Below are positions 25,792-35,650 of a stretch of 64,000 nt of DNA, piece by piece; the stretch's first letter is position 1, and every line of letters starts with the position of its first letter. The notes under the pieces were generated by a model. It searched no databases. It saw only the letters and a program-made list of their open reading frames with translations, and was not told the origin of the DNA. The DNA is from Bacteroidota bacterium (GTDB lineage: Bacteria; Bacteroidota; Bacteroidia; Chitinophagales; Chitinophagaceae), in NCBI GenBank assembly GCA_018268085.1, contig JAFDXE010000013.1:43766-107765 (forward strand). The letters are read 5' to 3'. The position numbers and the translations under genes were made by a program.

Positions 25792-27369
25792 ATGCAACAG
25801 AAAATCTCTCTCCGACTTAGTCCGGCAGATGCCGCCAATGAACAGGCAATCCTGCAACAGGTTGCTGCATCTGTTTCCCAAAAAAATGCACGCATCAATG
25901 GGTTCAATATTCTCAAAAAATCGATTGATGCCCGCAGCAAAAATATTCTCATCAACCTAACGCTTAACGCATACATCAACGAACCATTTCATCAAAGAGA
26001 AATTAAAAAAATAGGCTTCCGGGATTGTTCACACGCAAAACATAGTGTACTCATCATCGGTGCAGGTCCTGCAGGCTTATTCGCAGCATTAAAATTACTT
26101 GAAGCCGGTATCAGGCCTATTGTATTGGAAAGAGGTAAAGATGTAAAAGCAAGGCGACGGGATCTTGCGGCTTTAAACCGGGAAGGCATTGTTAACCCGG
26201 AGAGCAATTATTGTTTTGGTGAAGGTGGTGCCGGTACCTACAGCGATGGAAAATTGTACACCCGCAGCAATAAAAGAGGTGATATCGATCGCATCCTGAA
26301 TCTCTTTGTTCAGTTCGGCGCACCGGAAAATATTTTATACGATGCACATCCCCACATCGGTACCAATAAACTGCCGCATATCATTACCGCCATGCGTGAA
26401 ACAATTATTGAATACGGGGGGAAAGTTTTGTTCGAAAAAAAAGTAACAGACATACAATGTGAGCAGGGCGTTTTCCAGTTTGTAACCGCTGCCGATGGTG
26501 AAAATTTTTCTGCAGATGCCTGCATCCTTGCAACGGGTCATTCGGCGAGAGATATTTTTGAATTACTGCAACAGAAAAAAATTTTAATTGAAGCCAAACC
26601 CTTTGCACTCGGGGTGAGGGTAGAGCATCCGCAATCGCTTATCGACCAGGTTCAATATCATTGCATACAAAGAGGTAATTTTTTACCACCAGCATCGTAT
26701 AGTTTAGTGGAACAGTTTAATGGAAGAGGCGTGTTTTCATTTTGTATGTGCCCCGGTGGAATCATCGCCCCGGCTTCCACTTCCCCGGGCGAATTGGTAG
26801 TAAACGGGTGGAGCCCATCTAAAAGAAACAATCCTTTTGCGAATAGCGGAATGGTAGTGAGCATCAATGCTGCCGATGCCTACGCCAATACAAAACAGCT
26901 TGGTATTACGGAATATGATCCGTTGTTATTTATGCATTTTCAGAAAATGGTGGAGCAAAATGCTTATACGCATGGTGGCGGAAAAATGAAAGCGCCTGCG
27001 CAACAAATGGTTGATTTCGCCGAAAAAAAATTATCTGCTTCACTGCCGCCTAATTCATATATACCTGGTTTGCATTCAACCGATCTTCAACAGGTATTGC
27101 CTGCATTTGTTTATGATATACTGGCGAAAGGTTTTAAAGCATTTGGTAAAAAGATGAGAGGCTACTTTACCAATGAAGCAACAGTGGTGGCAACGGAAAG
27201 CCGTACTTCAAGCCCGGTTCGGATTCCCCGGAATGCTGAAACTTTAGCTCACCCTCAAATAAGCAATTTATTTCCCTGCGGGGAAGGTGCCGGATATGCC
27301 GGTGGAATTGTAAGCGCAGCCATGGATGGAGAAAACGTAGCCGCGAAGCTGATTGAACAATTAGTTTAA
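25792..27369 (+). CDS. FAD-dependent dehydrogenase (COG2509-like)
   Basis: 525 residues from ATG 25792, chosen because the in-frame TTG at 25765 lies within a terminator. After about 80 residues that include the short alpha/beta N-terminal region, the FAD-binding motif VLIIGAGPAGLFAALKLLEAG appears, then GEGGAGTYSDGKLYTR, the hallmark of a widespread uncharacterised NAD(P)/FAD-dependent group, and CILATGHSARDIF. The C-terminus FPCGEGAGYAGGIVSAAMDG closes the FAD site. Substrate unknown. Related proteins have no agreed function. It is likely independent of the ABC genes that follow after 108 nt. Confidence 0.88.
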   Translation: MQQKISLRLSPADAANEQAILQQVAASVSQKNARINGFNILKKSIDARSKNILINLTLNAYINEPFHQREIKKIGFRDCSHAKHSVLIIGAGPAGLFAALKLLEAGIRPIVLERGKDVKARRRDLAALNREGIVNPESNYCFGEGGAGTYSDGKLYTRSNKRGDIDRILNLFVQFGAPENILYDAHPHIGTNKLPHIITAMRETIIEYGGKVLFEKKVTDIQCEQGVFQFVTAADGENFSADACILATGHSARDIFELLQQKKILIEAKPFALGVRVEHPQSLIDQVQYHCIQRGNFLPPASYSLVEQFNGRGVFSFCMCPGGIIAPASTSPGELVVNGWSPSKRNNPFANSGMVVSINAADAYANTKQLGITEYDPLLFMHFQKMVEQNAYTHGGGKMKAPAQQMVDFAEKKLSASLPPNSYIPGLHSTDLQQVLPAFVYDILAKGFKAFGKKMRGYFTNEATVVATESRTSSPVRIPRNAETLAHPQISNLFPCGEGAGYAGGIVSAAMDGENVAAKLIEQLV

Positions 27370-27477
27370 TGAGCTGCATTGCCGCTAATTTACCGTCTCT
27401 GTAAAAACTTAAAGCGCATACGATTTCGTTTTATCTTCACAGCCTCAAATTTTCACCTCATCAAATTATTGAAAGGA

Positions 27478-28407
27478 ATGAATATTCTCGAACTCCATAA
27501 TCTAAAAAAATATTTCGCTACACAAAAAGCAGTTGACGATATCAGCTTCTCCATAAAACAGGGAAGCATATTCGGATTGCTTGGCCCAAATGGTGCAGGA
27601 AAAACAACGTTGATTCGCATGATCACCGGAATTTTTTATCCCGACAGTGGAAATATTATCCTTAACGGAAAAAAATTCGATGCACTCAACGACTCGCTTC
27701 ACATCGGCTACATGCCAGAAGAAAGAGGTTTGTATAAGAAAATGAAAATTGGTGAACAGGCACTCTATCTGGCCCAGCTAAAAGGCATGAGCAGATCTGA
27801 TGCGATGTCGAATATTAAAGAATGGTTTGTAAAATTTGGAATGGAAACCTGGTGGAATAAAAAAGTGGAAGACCTGAGTAAAGGTATGAGCCAGAAATTA
27901 CAATTTGTAACAACGGTTTTGCATCAACCTAAACTAATTATACTCGATGAACCTTTCAGCGGACTCGATCCGGTAAATGCCAATTTAATTAAAGATGAAA
28001 TTTTTAACCTTGCCAAAAAAGGCAGTACGATCATCTTCAGTACGCACAGGATGGAGCAGGTAGAAGAAATATGCGATCATATCATTCTTGTAAATAAGGG
28101 GAATAAAATTCTCGATGGCACCGTAACAAACGTGAAGCAGGAATTTAAAGAGAATGTGTACAGGATTGGCGCCCGGATTTTACCAGAACAATTAATGACC
28201 CACATTTTTGAAGTAGTAAAACTGGAACCTGAACAATTGCTGTTAAAACTAACCCATGATACCCAGCCAAATGATGTACTGAAGTACTTCATCAACCAGG
28301 GAGTGAATATCCATTCTTTTAATGAAGTGCTTCCTTCACTGAATGACATTTTTATCAGGCTGGTAGAAGGCACAGCAAAAGCAAGACAATTTCAATCAAT
28401 CAATTAA
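27478..28407 (+). CDS. ABC transporter ATP-binding protein (NatA-like exporter)
   Basis: 309 residues from ATG 27478, which has a GAAAGGA sequence just upstream and begins directly with the nucleotide-binding domain (MNILELHNLKKYF). Walker A is GPNGAGKTT, signature LSKGMSQK, Walker B LIILDEPFSGLDP and the switch histidine is in STHRMEQ. A C-terminal extension of about 80 residues follows, as in DUF4162-type exporters. With the permease 18 nt downstream it would drive export of an unknown compound, often Na+ or drugs in this group. Confidence 0.93.
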   Translation: MNILELHNLKKYFATQKAVDDISFSIKQGSIFGLLGPNGAGKTTLIRMITGIFYPDSGNIILNGKKFDALNDSLHIGYMPEERGLYKKMKIGEQALYLAQLKGMSRSDAMSNIKEWFVKFGMETWWNKKVEDLSKGMSQKLQFVTTVLHQPKLIILDEPFSGLDPVNANLIKDEIFNLAKKGSTIIFSTHRMEQVEEICDHIILVNKGNKILDGTVTNVKQEFKENVYRIGARILPEQLMTHIFEVVKLEPEQLLLKLTHDTQPNDVLKYFINQGVNIHSFNEVLPSLNDIFIRLVEGTAKARQFQSIN

Positions 28408-28425
28408 TTCCATTAAAATATTTTT

Positions 28426-29727
28426 ATGAGCAAAGTAGGATTGATCATCGGTAGGGAATATTTTTCCAGGGTTAAGAAAAAATCTTTTCTCGTTACAACC
28501 ATTTTAGTTCCACTGGTAATTATTGGATTTTATGCCGCTATTATTGCTATAACTGTAAAAGGCAGCTCAGATAAACAATCCGTGGCCATACTCGACGAAG
28601 CCAATCTGTTTAATGGTAAAGTTGAAATGGATACAACCAAAGATAAAAACATCGACTTCAGGTTCGTGCAAAATGTTTCTGAATCCGCTTATGTAAAAAA
28701 ATATAAAGATGCAGGTTACAATGCATTCCTATATATACCGCCTTTCAATATCGATTCCCCGTCTAATTTTAAATTGCATACACAGGCTGCCACCAGTTTA
28801 AGTACGAATGCTGCTATAGAAGATGTAATTAATAAAGCCATTGAAAATAAACGACTGGTTTCGCAGGGAATTGACCCCAAAAAATACAAGCAGATAGCAT
28901 CGGACATTTCTTTGAAAAACATTGACGACACCAAAAAAGAAGGTGCTGCCAATAGTGTGATGGCTGCTTATGTTGTTTCTTTTGCATGCGGCATATTAAT
29001 TTATATGATGATGATAATTTACGGTACGCAGGTAATGCGTGGTGTAACGGAAGAAAAAACCAACAGGATTGCCGAAGTAATTGTAAGCTCTGTAAAACCC
29101 TTCCAGCTAATGATGGGGAAAATAATTGGGATTGGTGCCGTTGGGTTAACGCAGTTTGCAATCTGGATCATATTATTATCCCTGATGCAGTTTGCCATAC
29201 CGCTTATTTTTCCTGAGATGCTGCACCAGGCAGCTTCAGTAGCCGCAAACCCGGGAGCCACCTCTAAAGCTGCAGAATTTTTTAGCGGCGTGGCTACGTT
29301 ACCGTTATTTAAGATAGCGGTATCGTTTATTTTCTATTTCCTCGGGGGTTACCTTACCTATGCTTCCTTGTTTGCCGCTATTGGCAGCGTGGTTAGTGAA
29401 GACCAGCAGGAAGCGCAACAACTTGTTTTCCCGATATTAATGCCGATCATCCTTGGTTTTGTTATTATGACAAAGGCAGTGAACGATCCCAACAGCAGCC
29501 TTGCCGTATTCGGAAGTTTATTTCCGCTCACCTCTCCTATTGTTATGATGGGAAGAATTACATACGATATTCCTGCATGGCAACTGGTTACTTCGGGTGT
29601 ATTACTCGTTGGCTGTTTCCTGTTATTTACCTGGCTAACCGGGAAAATATACCGTATAGGCATTTTAATGTATGGTAAAAAACCAAGCTGGAAGGAAATG
29701 ATTAAATGGGGATTCAGAAAAGGATAA
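28426..29727 (+). CDS. ABC-2 type transporter permease (NatB-like)
   Basis: 433 residues. One N-terminal membrane segment (SFLVTTILVPLVIIGFYAAI) precedes an extracytoplasmic domain of about 135 residues. A cluster of membrane segments follows from about 185 on, including YVVSFACGILIYMMMIIYG, then the family motif RGVTEEKTNRIAEVIVSSVKPFQLMMGK, then three or four further segments. This is the ABC2_membrane_3 layout. It pairs with the ATP-binding protein directly upstream. Confidence 0.92.
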   Translation: MSKVGLIIGREYFSRVKKKSFLVTTILVPLVIIGFYAAIIAITVKGSSDKQSVAILDEANLFNGKVEMDTTKDKNIDFRFVQNVSESAYVKKYKDAGYNAFLYIPPFNIDSPSNFKLHTQAATSLSTNAAIEDVINKAIENKRLVSQGIDPKKYKQIASDISLKNIDDTKKEGAANSVMAAYVVSFACGILIYMMMIIYGTQVMRGVTEEKTNRIAEVIVSSVKPFQLMMGKIIGIGAVGLTQFAIWIILLSLMQFAIPLIFPEMLHQAASVAANPGATSKAAEFFSGVATLPLFKIAVSFIFYFLGGYLTYASLFAAIGSVVSEDQQEAQQLVFPILMPIILGFVIMTKAVNDPNSSLAVFGSLFPLTSPIVMMGRITYDIPAWQLVTSGVLLVGCFLLFTWLTGKIYRIGILMYGKKPSWKEMIKWGFRKG

Positions 29728-29745
29728 AAACATCACTTAAAATAC

Positions 29746-29790
29746 AAAGAGGAATAAAAAGTAACATCCGCTTTCTTATTCCTCTTTTTT
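29746..29790. terminator. Bidirectional terminator
   Basis: AAAGAGGAATAA (29746-29757) pairs with TTATTCCTCTTT (29776-29787), 18-base loop, T-rich on the right. It lies between the permease stop and the convergent Wzz-like gene. Confidence 0.78.
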
Positions 29791-29810
29791 ATTTTGTTAC
29801 GTATCAAATT

Positions 29811-30857
29811 TTAAGCGGATACGCCGGGGTTTGTATCTGAAGGTACAGGGGTTTCATCACCTAATATCGCTTTCTTCGCTTCTTCTTTGGCATAACTGTA
29901 AATGATACCCGAAACGGTTATACCGGCGGCCAGTATCATCCCCAGGATAAACCCGATGAAAGCATACAACACAGCAGAAGGCTTATTGATTTCAAACGGC
30001 GGTTCGGGCCTGTCGAGAATTGAAATAATAGGCGTTTGTTTTTGCAGGCGCCACAAGGCTTCTTCCCGGTTATTACTGGATGCATCTCTTTGTCGTAAAA
30101 CCCGTTCTTTTTCATTCGCAAGGTTTTCTTTTGGTATCTGGTATTCTACCTTATCTGAAGCCACAAACATGGTTGTATTGGCCATGTGAATAGCCCGATG
30201 ATCGAAACTATCCAGAACTTTATCCAGCGAATCAATTTTCTTCACTGTAAAATCATAGTCAAGTTTTGCCTTCCTGATTTTTAGTTCTTTATAGAACTCA
30301 GAAATCTTGTCTATAAATACATAAGTGATCGGGCTCACCAGCTTTACATCTTTAGAACTATAGTTTACTTCCAGGATTCCATTCTTGTTTATTTTAGAAG
30401 AAAAGTCGGGTTTTAACAGGTTACCCCCGATGATGGCCAGTTCGTTTGTATCCGATGGTTCTTTTATAGCCGGTTGAAATGATTCTTTTGATTTATTATA
30501 ATTTTCAATCAATAAACGGGCAATGGTTTTATTTCCCAGTGCAGGAATTCTTTCCAGCGCAACGGCTTCCCTCGTATTCCGGCTTTGTGCCAGCTCTACA
30601 ATATTAATTGATGCATCCTGGCTAAAGCTCTTAGGCGTTTCCGTTATTCCCAGCATACTGGTTAATGCAGAAGTAGCTGCAGAATTATCATTGGTCGCAT
30701 TCAGCGGGAAAACGGTTGCTTTTGATGTGTACACCGGCTCAACTCTTCTTGCATAAATGAATAACAATACAGCGCCGATTATCCCCCCCGCAATGATCAG
30801 CAGTTTGAAGCGGGAAATACGCAGGTAAATTTTCTTTATGAGTTCGTGGTTAGTCAA
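29811..30857 (-). CDS. Wzz/GumC-type polysaccharide chain-length or export co-polymerase
   Basis: 348 residues. One membrane segment near 17-35 (FKLLIIAGGIIGAVLLFIYA) and a second near 293-316 (AVLYAFIGFILGMILAAGI) flank a periplasmic region with coiled-coil-like stretches (about 180-270). The proline-rich EPPFEINKPSA just before the second segment is typical. Such proteins set the chain length of capsular or exopolysaccharide and bridge to the outer-membrane channel. No cytoplasmic tyrosine-kinase domain is attached. The gene follows the Wza-like gene with a 10-nt gap, so the two form an operon. Confidence 0.88.
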   Translation of the reverse strand: MTNHELIKKIYLRISRFKLLIIAGGIIGAVLLFIYARRVEPVYTSKATVFPLNATNDNSAATSALTSMLGITETPKSFSQDASINIVELAQSRNTREAVALERIPALGNKTIARLLIENYNKSKESFQPAIKEPSDTNELAIIGGNLLKPDFSSKINKNGILEVNYSSKDVKLVSPITYVFIDKISEFYKELKIRKAKLDYDFTVKKIDSLDKVLDSFDHRAIHMANTTMFVASDKVEYQIPKENLANEKERVLRQRDASSNNREEALWRLQKQTPIISILDRPEPPFEINKPSAVLYAFIGFILGMILAAGITVSGIIYSYAKEEAKKAILGDETPVPSDTNPGVSA

Positions 30858-30867
30858 AAGAAATTAT

Positions 30868-33261
30868 TTAATTAATGTATTTAATGATGATCGCCGTAAG
30901 CACAACGGGTATAGCCGCAACAATTACTGATTTAACCAGGTCGCTTACTTCACTGCCTTCCGGTCTTTTCGGAACGGTAATTACGCTACCTTCTTTAACT
31001 TTTGGATAGAAATGTATAAAACCAAAACTCTTTGTTCTTTTGCTTTTTCCATTTGCATATGTAACATATATGCGTTTTCGCCAGGGTTTAATACCATAGC
31101 CTCCTGCCTTATCAATATAATAGGGCAGTCTCGAATGTTCTTTGTCGTAGGTTAGCTTCAACGGCGATTGTACTGTACCCGTTACCGTTACAAAAGGATC
31201 TATTTCCGGGATGAATATTACATCCTTATCCTGTAAAACGATATCATATTTAGAACCCTTCTCTTTCATTGCCTTGGCCAGGTCGATACTCACCGGTTCG
31301 TCTTTGTATTGTAACTCAACAGGCAAACTATCTTTGAGTACTACACCGTTTGAATCGTATCTTAATTTAACAGAGTCTACAGGAATTTCACGCTGATTTT
31401 TTGATTTTTGCCTAAGTAAAATAGCACCTGTTAAGTTTGCATTTTCTCTGATGCCACCTGCTCTTTCTATATAAGAGGAAAGGCGTTCATATTTATCGAG
31501 CCTGGGATATAAACCCGGGTAAGTAACCAATCCTCTCAACTCAATATTTTGCTGAAATTCAAATGTTGGATTTTTCCGTACAAATACCTGGTCGTAAGGT
31601 TTGAGTACGATGTGTGCAGAAGCGGTATCTAATTGCAGATTAGGTAGAATGGCATAAGATTTAAGAACAGTACGTGTAGGTTTAATCCCTTGTTGTGCAG
31701 AGTCAATATTTACAATACTGGAAATTTCAAGTCTTCCATATTCAGCAGATTGTTTTAGCCCGCCCGACAAATACAACAGATCCTGCAGCGTCATGCCCCC
31801 ATATTTCAACACCTTACCTTCTTTTCTTACTTCACCGAAAATCTCTACATATTGTTGTTCTCCGAATTCGCTCAACGCAAATAATTTAATTACATCATTG
31901 GGAGCCAGCAACACATTGCTTACACTGTTGGAATCATTCTTATTGATATCGGAAAGATCAATTTCAAGTTTATCTGATTTTAAATTTGTTGAATCGCCTG
32001 CACCTCTGAATACGTAGGCACGTGGCAGGTAAGTATTGCGTGTAACGCCGCCTGCCCTGTTGATGATGTCGAACAAACGATCCCCCGGGCGTAGTTCATA
32101 AATATCGGGATAAGCAACCTCGCCTTTAATTTCTACCTTATTGGAAACGCCTGGTTTCACAAGGTTTACTTTAATTATATCACCATCTTCCAGTAAAAAA
32201 TCCTGGCCGGCAATTTTGGTTATTGCATTAGCATTGATATCGTGCTGAACCTGTTTTTCATTTTCTGTTCTTATTACTTTTAATGAAGAGGCAAGCGCAT
32301 CTGCTGTTAATCCACCGGAGTAACGAAGCAATGCCCGAATACCTTCATTTTTCTTTAACTGGTAATACATCGGTCTTTTAAACTGACCCGTTGCCAATAC
32401 TTTTTTCTGAACGAATCCTACAATAACAAAATCATTATTCTGCAGGTAAATATGTTTACCGAAATCGCCACTGGTTAAATATTCATAAACATCCAGTTCA
32501 TCAATTACCCTTCCGGCTCTTTTTATCTGTATATTCCTAAGATCAGCAAACTCCGTTACACCGCCGGCGTGGGCAATAACATTAAAAGCATTTGAGAATG
32601 CCGATACCAGCACCGGTCCGCCATTCTGCACTTCACCAACAACATTTACGTTAATGCTTCGCGGCTGGCCCAGTGAAATGGAAATATTGGTTCCGGCGGG
32701 AACCACGCTTCTGAATCTTGCATCAACGATAGAGCGAACATTGTCGAACGTAAGTCCCTGCACATTTATCTTTCCCAATCCCTGCGGAAAAATGGCGCCG
32801 TCTCTTGCTACAACATAACTTTCCTGGAATTCGGCTGCACCCCAAAGGGAAACAACGATGTGATCACCTACGCCTATCGGGTAATCGAGTGGTGGGGTTG
32901 ACAACTCGTTTACATCTGTTACAAAACCGTAATCGAAAACATTAGCACCAAAAGTTTTTTCGGGGCTATACGCATTTTGTTTGATATTGTCTTTTACGAT
33001 ACTGTCTCTCTCCAGCCTGCGTCTTTCTTTGTCTCTTTCCGCTTCAGCATTTTTATCCTTACCGGTATTCTCCTTGTTTTTGTCGCTTAAAAGTGAACTA
33101 AGTTGTGCCTGGGAAAGTGTTTTTGGATCTATCTGGTTCGGTAGCATTTCTGCCGGATTATCGATCACGGGAGGAACCTGGCACCAGGCATTAACAGTAA
33201 GAAGTAGCAGGAAATGAAATACCAATATTTTTAATACAATCCTCAGGGGTGATCGTTGCAT
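30868..33261 (-). CDS. Wza-like polysaccharide export outer-membrane protein with SLBB repeats
   Basis: 797 residues, about twice the size of E. coli Wza. A signal peptide (MQRSPLRIVLKILVFHFLLLLTVNAWCQ) leads into a charged region (about 60-90), a Poly_export domain (YPIGVGDHIVVSLWGAAEFQ, then GAIFPQGLGKINVQG) and several SLBB-type beta-grasp units (for example VNVVGEVQNGG, VEIKGEVAYPDIYELRPGD, VEIFGEVRKEGK, ELRGLVTYPGLY, VTVTGTVQSP). A C-terminal hydrophobic segment (SVIVAAIPVVLTAIIIKYI) ends the protein. It should form the periplasm-spanning channel for polysaccharide export together with the Wzz-like partner. Confidence 0.92.
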   Translation of the reverse strand: MQRSPLRIVLKILVFHFLLLLTVNAWCQVPPVIDNPAEMLPNQIDPKTLSQAQLSSLLSDKNKENTGKDKNAEAERDKERRRLERDSIVKDNIKQNAYSPEKTFGANVFDYGFVTDVNELSTPPLDYPIGVGDHIVVSLWGAAEFQESYVVARDGAIFPQGLGKINVQGLTFDNVRSIVDARFRSVVPAGTNISISLGQPRSINVNVVGEVQNGGPVLVSAFSNAFNVIAHAGGVTEFADLRNIQIKRAGRVIDELDVYEYLTSGDFGKHIYLQNNDFVIVGFVQKKVLATGQFKRPMYYQLKKNEGIRALLRYSGGLTADALASSLKVIRTENEKQVQHDINANAITKIAGQDFLLEDGDIIKVNLVKPGVSNKVEIKGEVAYPDIYELRPGDRLFDIINRAGGVTRNTYLPRAYVFRGAGDSTNLKSDKLEIDLSDINKNDSNSVSNVLLAPNDVIKLFALSEFGEQQYVEIFGEVRKEGKVLKYGGMTLQDLLYLSGGLKQSAEYGRLEISSIVNIDSAQQGIKPTRTVLKSYAILPNLQLDTASAHIVLKPYDQVFVRKNPTFEFQQNIELRGLVTYPGLYPRLDKYERLSSYIERAGGIRENANLTGAILLRQKSKNQREIPVDSVKLRYDSNGVVLKDSLPVELQYKDEPVSIDLAKAMKEKGSKYDIVLQDKDVIFIPEIDPFVTVTGTVQSPLKLTYDKEHSRLPYYIDKAGGYGIKPWRKRIYVTYANGKSKRTKSFGFIHFYPKVKEGSVITVPKRPEGSEVSDLVKSVIVAAIPVVLTAIIIKYIN

Positions 33262-33298
33262 TTCTTGTAGGGGTTAGTTTCGAAAATTAAAATCTCAT

Positions 33299-33306
33299 CA
33301 AATATA
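33299..33306 (-). promoter_or_regulatory. Candidate -7 box TATATTTG of the export operon
   Basis: Perfect TAnnTTTG match on the minus strand, 38 nt upstream of the Wza-like start. The -33 element is not evident. Confidence 0.35.
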
Positions 33307-33311
33307 ATATA

Positions 33312-34256
33312 TTATTTCAGAGCGGTCGCTTTCAGTGTATTGTATTCATTCCATATCTCTGATACAATGGTTGCAGCAGGTTGTATGCTGTTGAGTAATG
33401 CACTTACCTGTCCGATTTCGAGTTCACCTTCATCCAGGTCGCCCTCAAACATACCACGTTTTGCCCTACCTCTTCCCAGTAAATGCTCGAGTTCAGCAAC
33501 GGAGGCGCCTTTGGTTTCCGCTTCCAGCACCTTGCGGTAAAATTCATTTTTAAGTAAGCGTACCGGTGTTAATTGTTTTAATGAAAGAACCGTATCGCCT
33601 TCTTTTGTATTGATCACTGCATGCTTAAAATTGATATGACTGGATGCTTCTTCACTTGCAATAAACCTGCTTCCAACCTGCACACCCGATGCACCCAGAA
33701 TCATTGCCGCCAGCATTTGCCTGCCCGTTGCAATACCCCCTGCGGCAATTACCGGAATGTTTACCGCATTACAAACAGCAGGTATCAATACAAAGGTTGT
33801 CGTTTCTTCCCTGCCGTTATGCCCGCCGGCTTCAAATCCTTCTGCTACAACTGCATCGCAGCCTGCCTCCTGGGCTTTTATTGCAAATTTACTGCTGCTC
33901 ACAACATGCACTACCGTGATGCCGTGTTGTTTCAATACCGGTGTCCACGTTTTTGGATTTCCTGCAGAGGTGAATACAACGGGGATCTTTTCATCTATAA
34001 TGGTTTGAATATGCTTATCTATATCCGGGTACAACAATGGAACATTTACACCAAATGGTTTATTGGTAGCTGCCTTGCATTTCTGAATATGCTCTTTCAA
34101 AATATGTGGGTACATGCTACCGCTTCCGAGTAAACCGAGTCCGCCGGAATTGCTAACGGCGCTGGCTAACCGCCAGCCACTTGCCCAGATCATTCCGGCC
34201 TGTATCAATGGAATTTCAATATTAAACAGTGAGGTGATACGATTGTTTATACTCAT
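33312..34256 (-). CDS. Nitronate monooxygenase / FabK-like FMN enzyme
   Basis: 314 residues. FMN TIM barrel of the NMO family: IPLIQAGMIWASG at the start, SNSGGLGLLGSG, the catalytic histidine motif EGFEAGGHNG, then PVIAAGGIATGRQMLAAMILGASGVQVGSRF for FMN phosphate binding. The same family includes the enoyl-ACP reductase FabK and nitronate monooxygenases; the EAGGHxG motif is present in both. The neighbours do not decide: polysaccharide export on one side and a sugar nucleotidyltransferase on the other. Confidence 0.85.
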   Translation of the reverse strand: MSINNRITSLFNIEIPLIQAGMIWASGWRLASAVSNSGGLGLLGSGSMYPHILKEHIQKCKAATNKPFGVNVPLLYPDIDKHIQTIIDEKIPVVFTSAGNPKTWTPVLKQHGITVVHVVSSSKFAIKAQEAGCDAVVAEGFEAGGHNGREETTTFVLIPAVCNAVNIPVIAAGGIATGRQMLAAMILGASGVQVGSRFIASEEASSHINFKHAVINTKEGDTVLSLKQLTPVRLLKNEFYRKVLEAETKGASVAELEHLLGRGRAKRGMFEGDLDEGELEIGQVSALLNSIQPAATIVSEIWNEYNTLKATALK

Positions 34257-34435
34257 AAATAAAATCTGGGCTTTTAGCTATTTGCTGTGAACCGCTGGCT
34301 GTAAGTTATTAGCTGGCAACCTGCATTGGTTGTTTACGGTAGCGAAAATATATTGCAGAATGATAAAAAAAACAATTCGTGTAACACATTAGTTACTGCC
34401 CCTTTTTGAATTTTTATATTTGACTTTTTACTTTC

Positions 34436-35437
34436 TTACTTACTACTCCCTCCAAGATCAATTGCTGTATTGTCGCCGATGTTTAAATTTCGGCTAACGC
34501 CTTTTACTTCTGCATCACTACCGATAAGTGAATTATTTAAGACGATTTCAAAAAGATTGGAATAAGCGCCAATGATAGAATCTTTAATAATGGCGTGATT
34601 TAATGTGGTATGATCACCAATGGCAACATTGGGGCCGATAACAGAATTTTTGATGTCACAACCTTTACCGACGGTAACCGGGGGTATGATAATGGTATTT
34701 TTATATTGGTTGAATTCAGGAACATTGCCCCCGAATTTTTTCAGGAGAATGGCGTTGGACTCCAGCAGGCTTTCTTTTTTACCACAGTCGAACCAATTGG
34801 TTACCTTAAATGACTGGAATTTTGCACCATGCCCGATCATGCATTCCAATGCATCGGTGAAATTAAAATCTTCGTAACTGGTTTTCACCTTTACAATTTT
34901 GTCAAGGCAACTGTACATGAAATTTGTTTCTTTGATTTTGTACACTCCAACCAGCGCCATATTGCTCTTGGGGATGGCAGGCTTTTCAACAACCCTGCTG
35001 ATAAACCCGTCCTCTTCAATTTCTGCTACGCCGAAGTTGCGTGGATCGTCCACCTTTTTAACGCCCAGCATTGAGTAGGGAGATTCCAGTATTTCTTTGA
35101 GATCGTACTCTGCAATAGTATCTCCCAAAACGATCAGCACTTCGTCTTCGCCAACAATATCCTTGGTAAGTTCTATTGCGTGACCTATACCATGACGTTC
35201 ACTTTGTGTAATGAAATGACAGTTCAACTCAGGATAATTTTCACGAACGTAGTCCTGGATTTTTTCTCCAAGATAACCTATGATAAAAATAAAATCGTTG
35301 ATACCCGCCTCTTTCAGTTGATCAATGATGATACTGAGAATGGTTTTTCCTGCTAAGGGAATCAGTGCTTTTGGTTGCGTATATGTATGCGGACGAAGTT
35401 TTGTGCCTGCGCCCGCAACGGGGATAATTGCCTTCAT
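34436..35437 (-). CDS. Sugar-phosphate nucleotidyltransferase with left-handed beta-helix tail
   Basis: 333 residues. The N-terminal Rossmann-like domain has the pyrophosphorylase signature AGAGTKLRPHTYTQPKAL, LVVLGDT-like VLIVLGDTIAE and VEKP. From about 250 there are hexapeptide-like repeats (VGKGCDIKNSVIGPNVAIG, SNLFEIVLNNSLIGSD). It is close to glucose-1-phosphate thymidylyl-/uridylyltransferases and should make an NDP-sugar. Location about 1.2 kb from the export operon is suggestive of a role in polysaccharide precursor supply. Confidence 0.87.
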   Translation of the reverse strand: MKAIIPVAGAGTKLRPHTYTQPKALIPLAGKTILSIIIDQLKEAGINDFIFIIGYLGEKIQDYVRENYPELNCHFITQSERHGIGHAIELTKDIVGEDEVLIVLGDTIAEYDLKEILESPYSMLGVKKVDDPRNFGVAEIEEDGFISRVVEKPAIPKSNMALVGVYKIKETNFMYSCLDKIVKVKTSYEDFNFTDALECMIGHGAKFQSFKVTNWFDCGKKESLLESNAILLKKFGGNVPEFNQYKNTIIIPPVTVGKGCDIKNSVIGPNVAIGDHTTLNHAIIKDSIIGAYSNLFEIVLNNSLIGSDAEVKGVSRNLNIGDNTAIDLGGSSK

Positions 35438-35625
35438 TAATAAACTGCTCCGTTCTTACAAACGAATATTTAGTTTACAATTTTATTTTGCCCTGCTTGG
35501 GGACGTGAATGTAGGAAATTTTGTGTGAACCGGACACATTAATAGTAAACAGTCGTTCCTTTTTCAGTATCCATCCTGTTATTCATTGAAAGCATGCAAA
35601 CCATTAAACTTCTACAGCCAAACAG

Positions 35626-35633
35626 TATATTTG
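35626..35633 (+). promoter_or_regulatory. Candidate -7 box TATATTTG of glyA
   Basis: Perfect TAnnTTTG match, 17 nt before the ATG at 35651. It lies inside the longer open frame from 35594, supporting the later start. Confidence 0.45.
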
Positions 35634-35650
35634 CCGAACAATTAACATTT

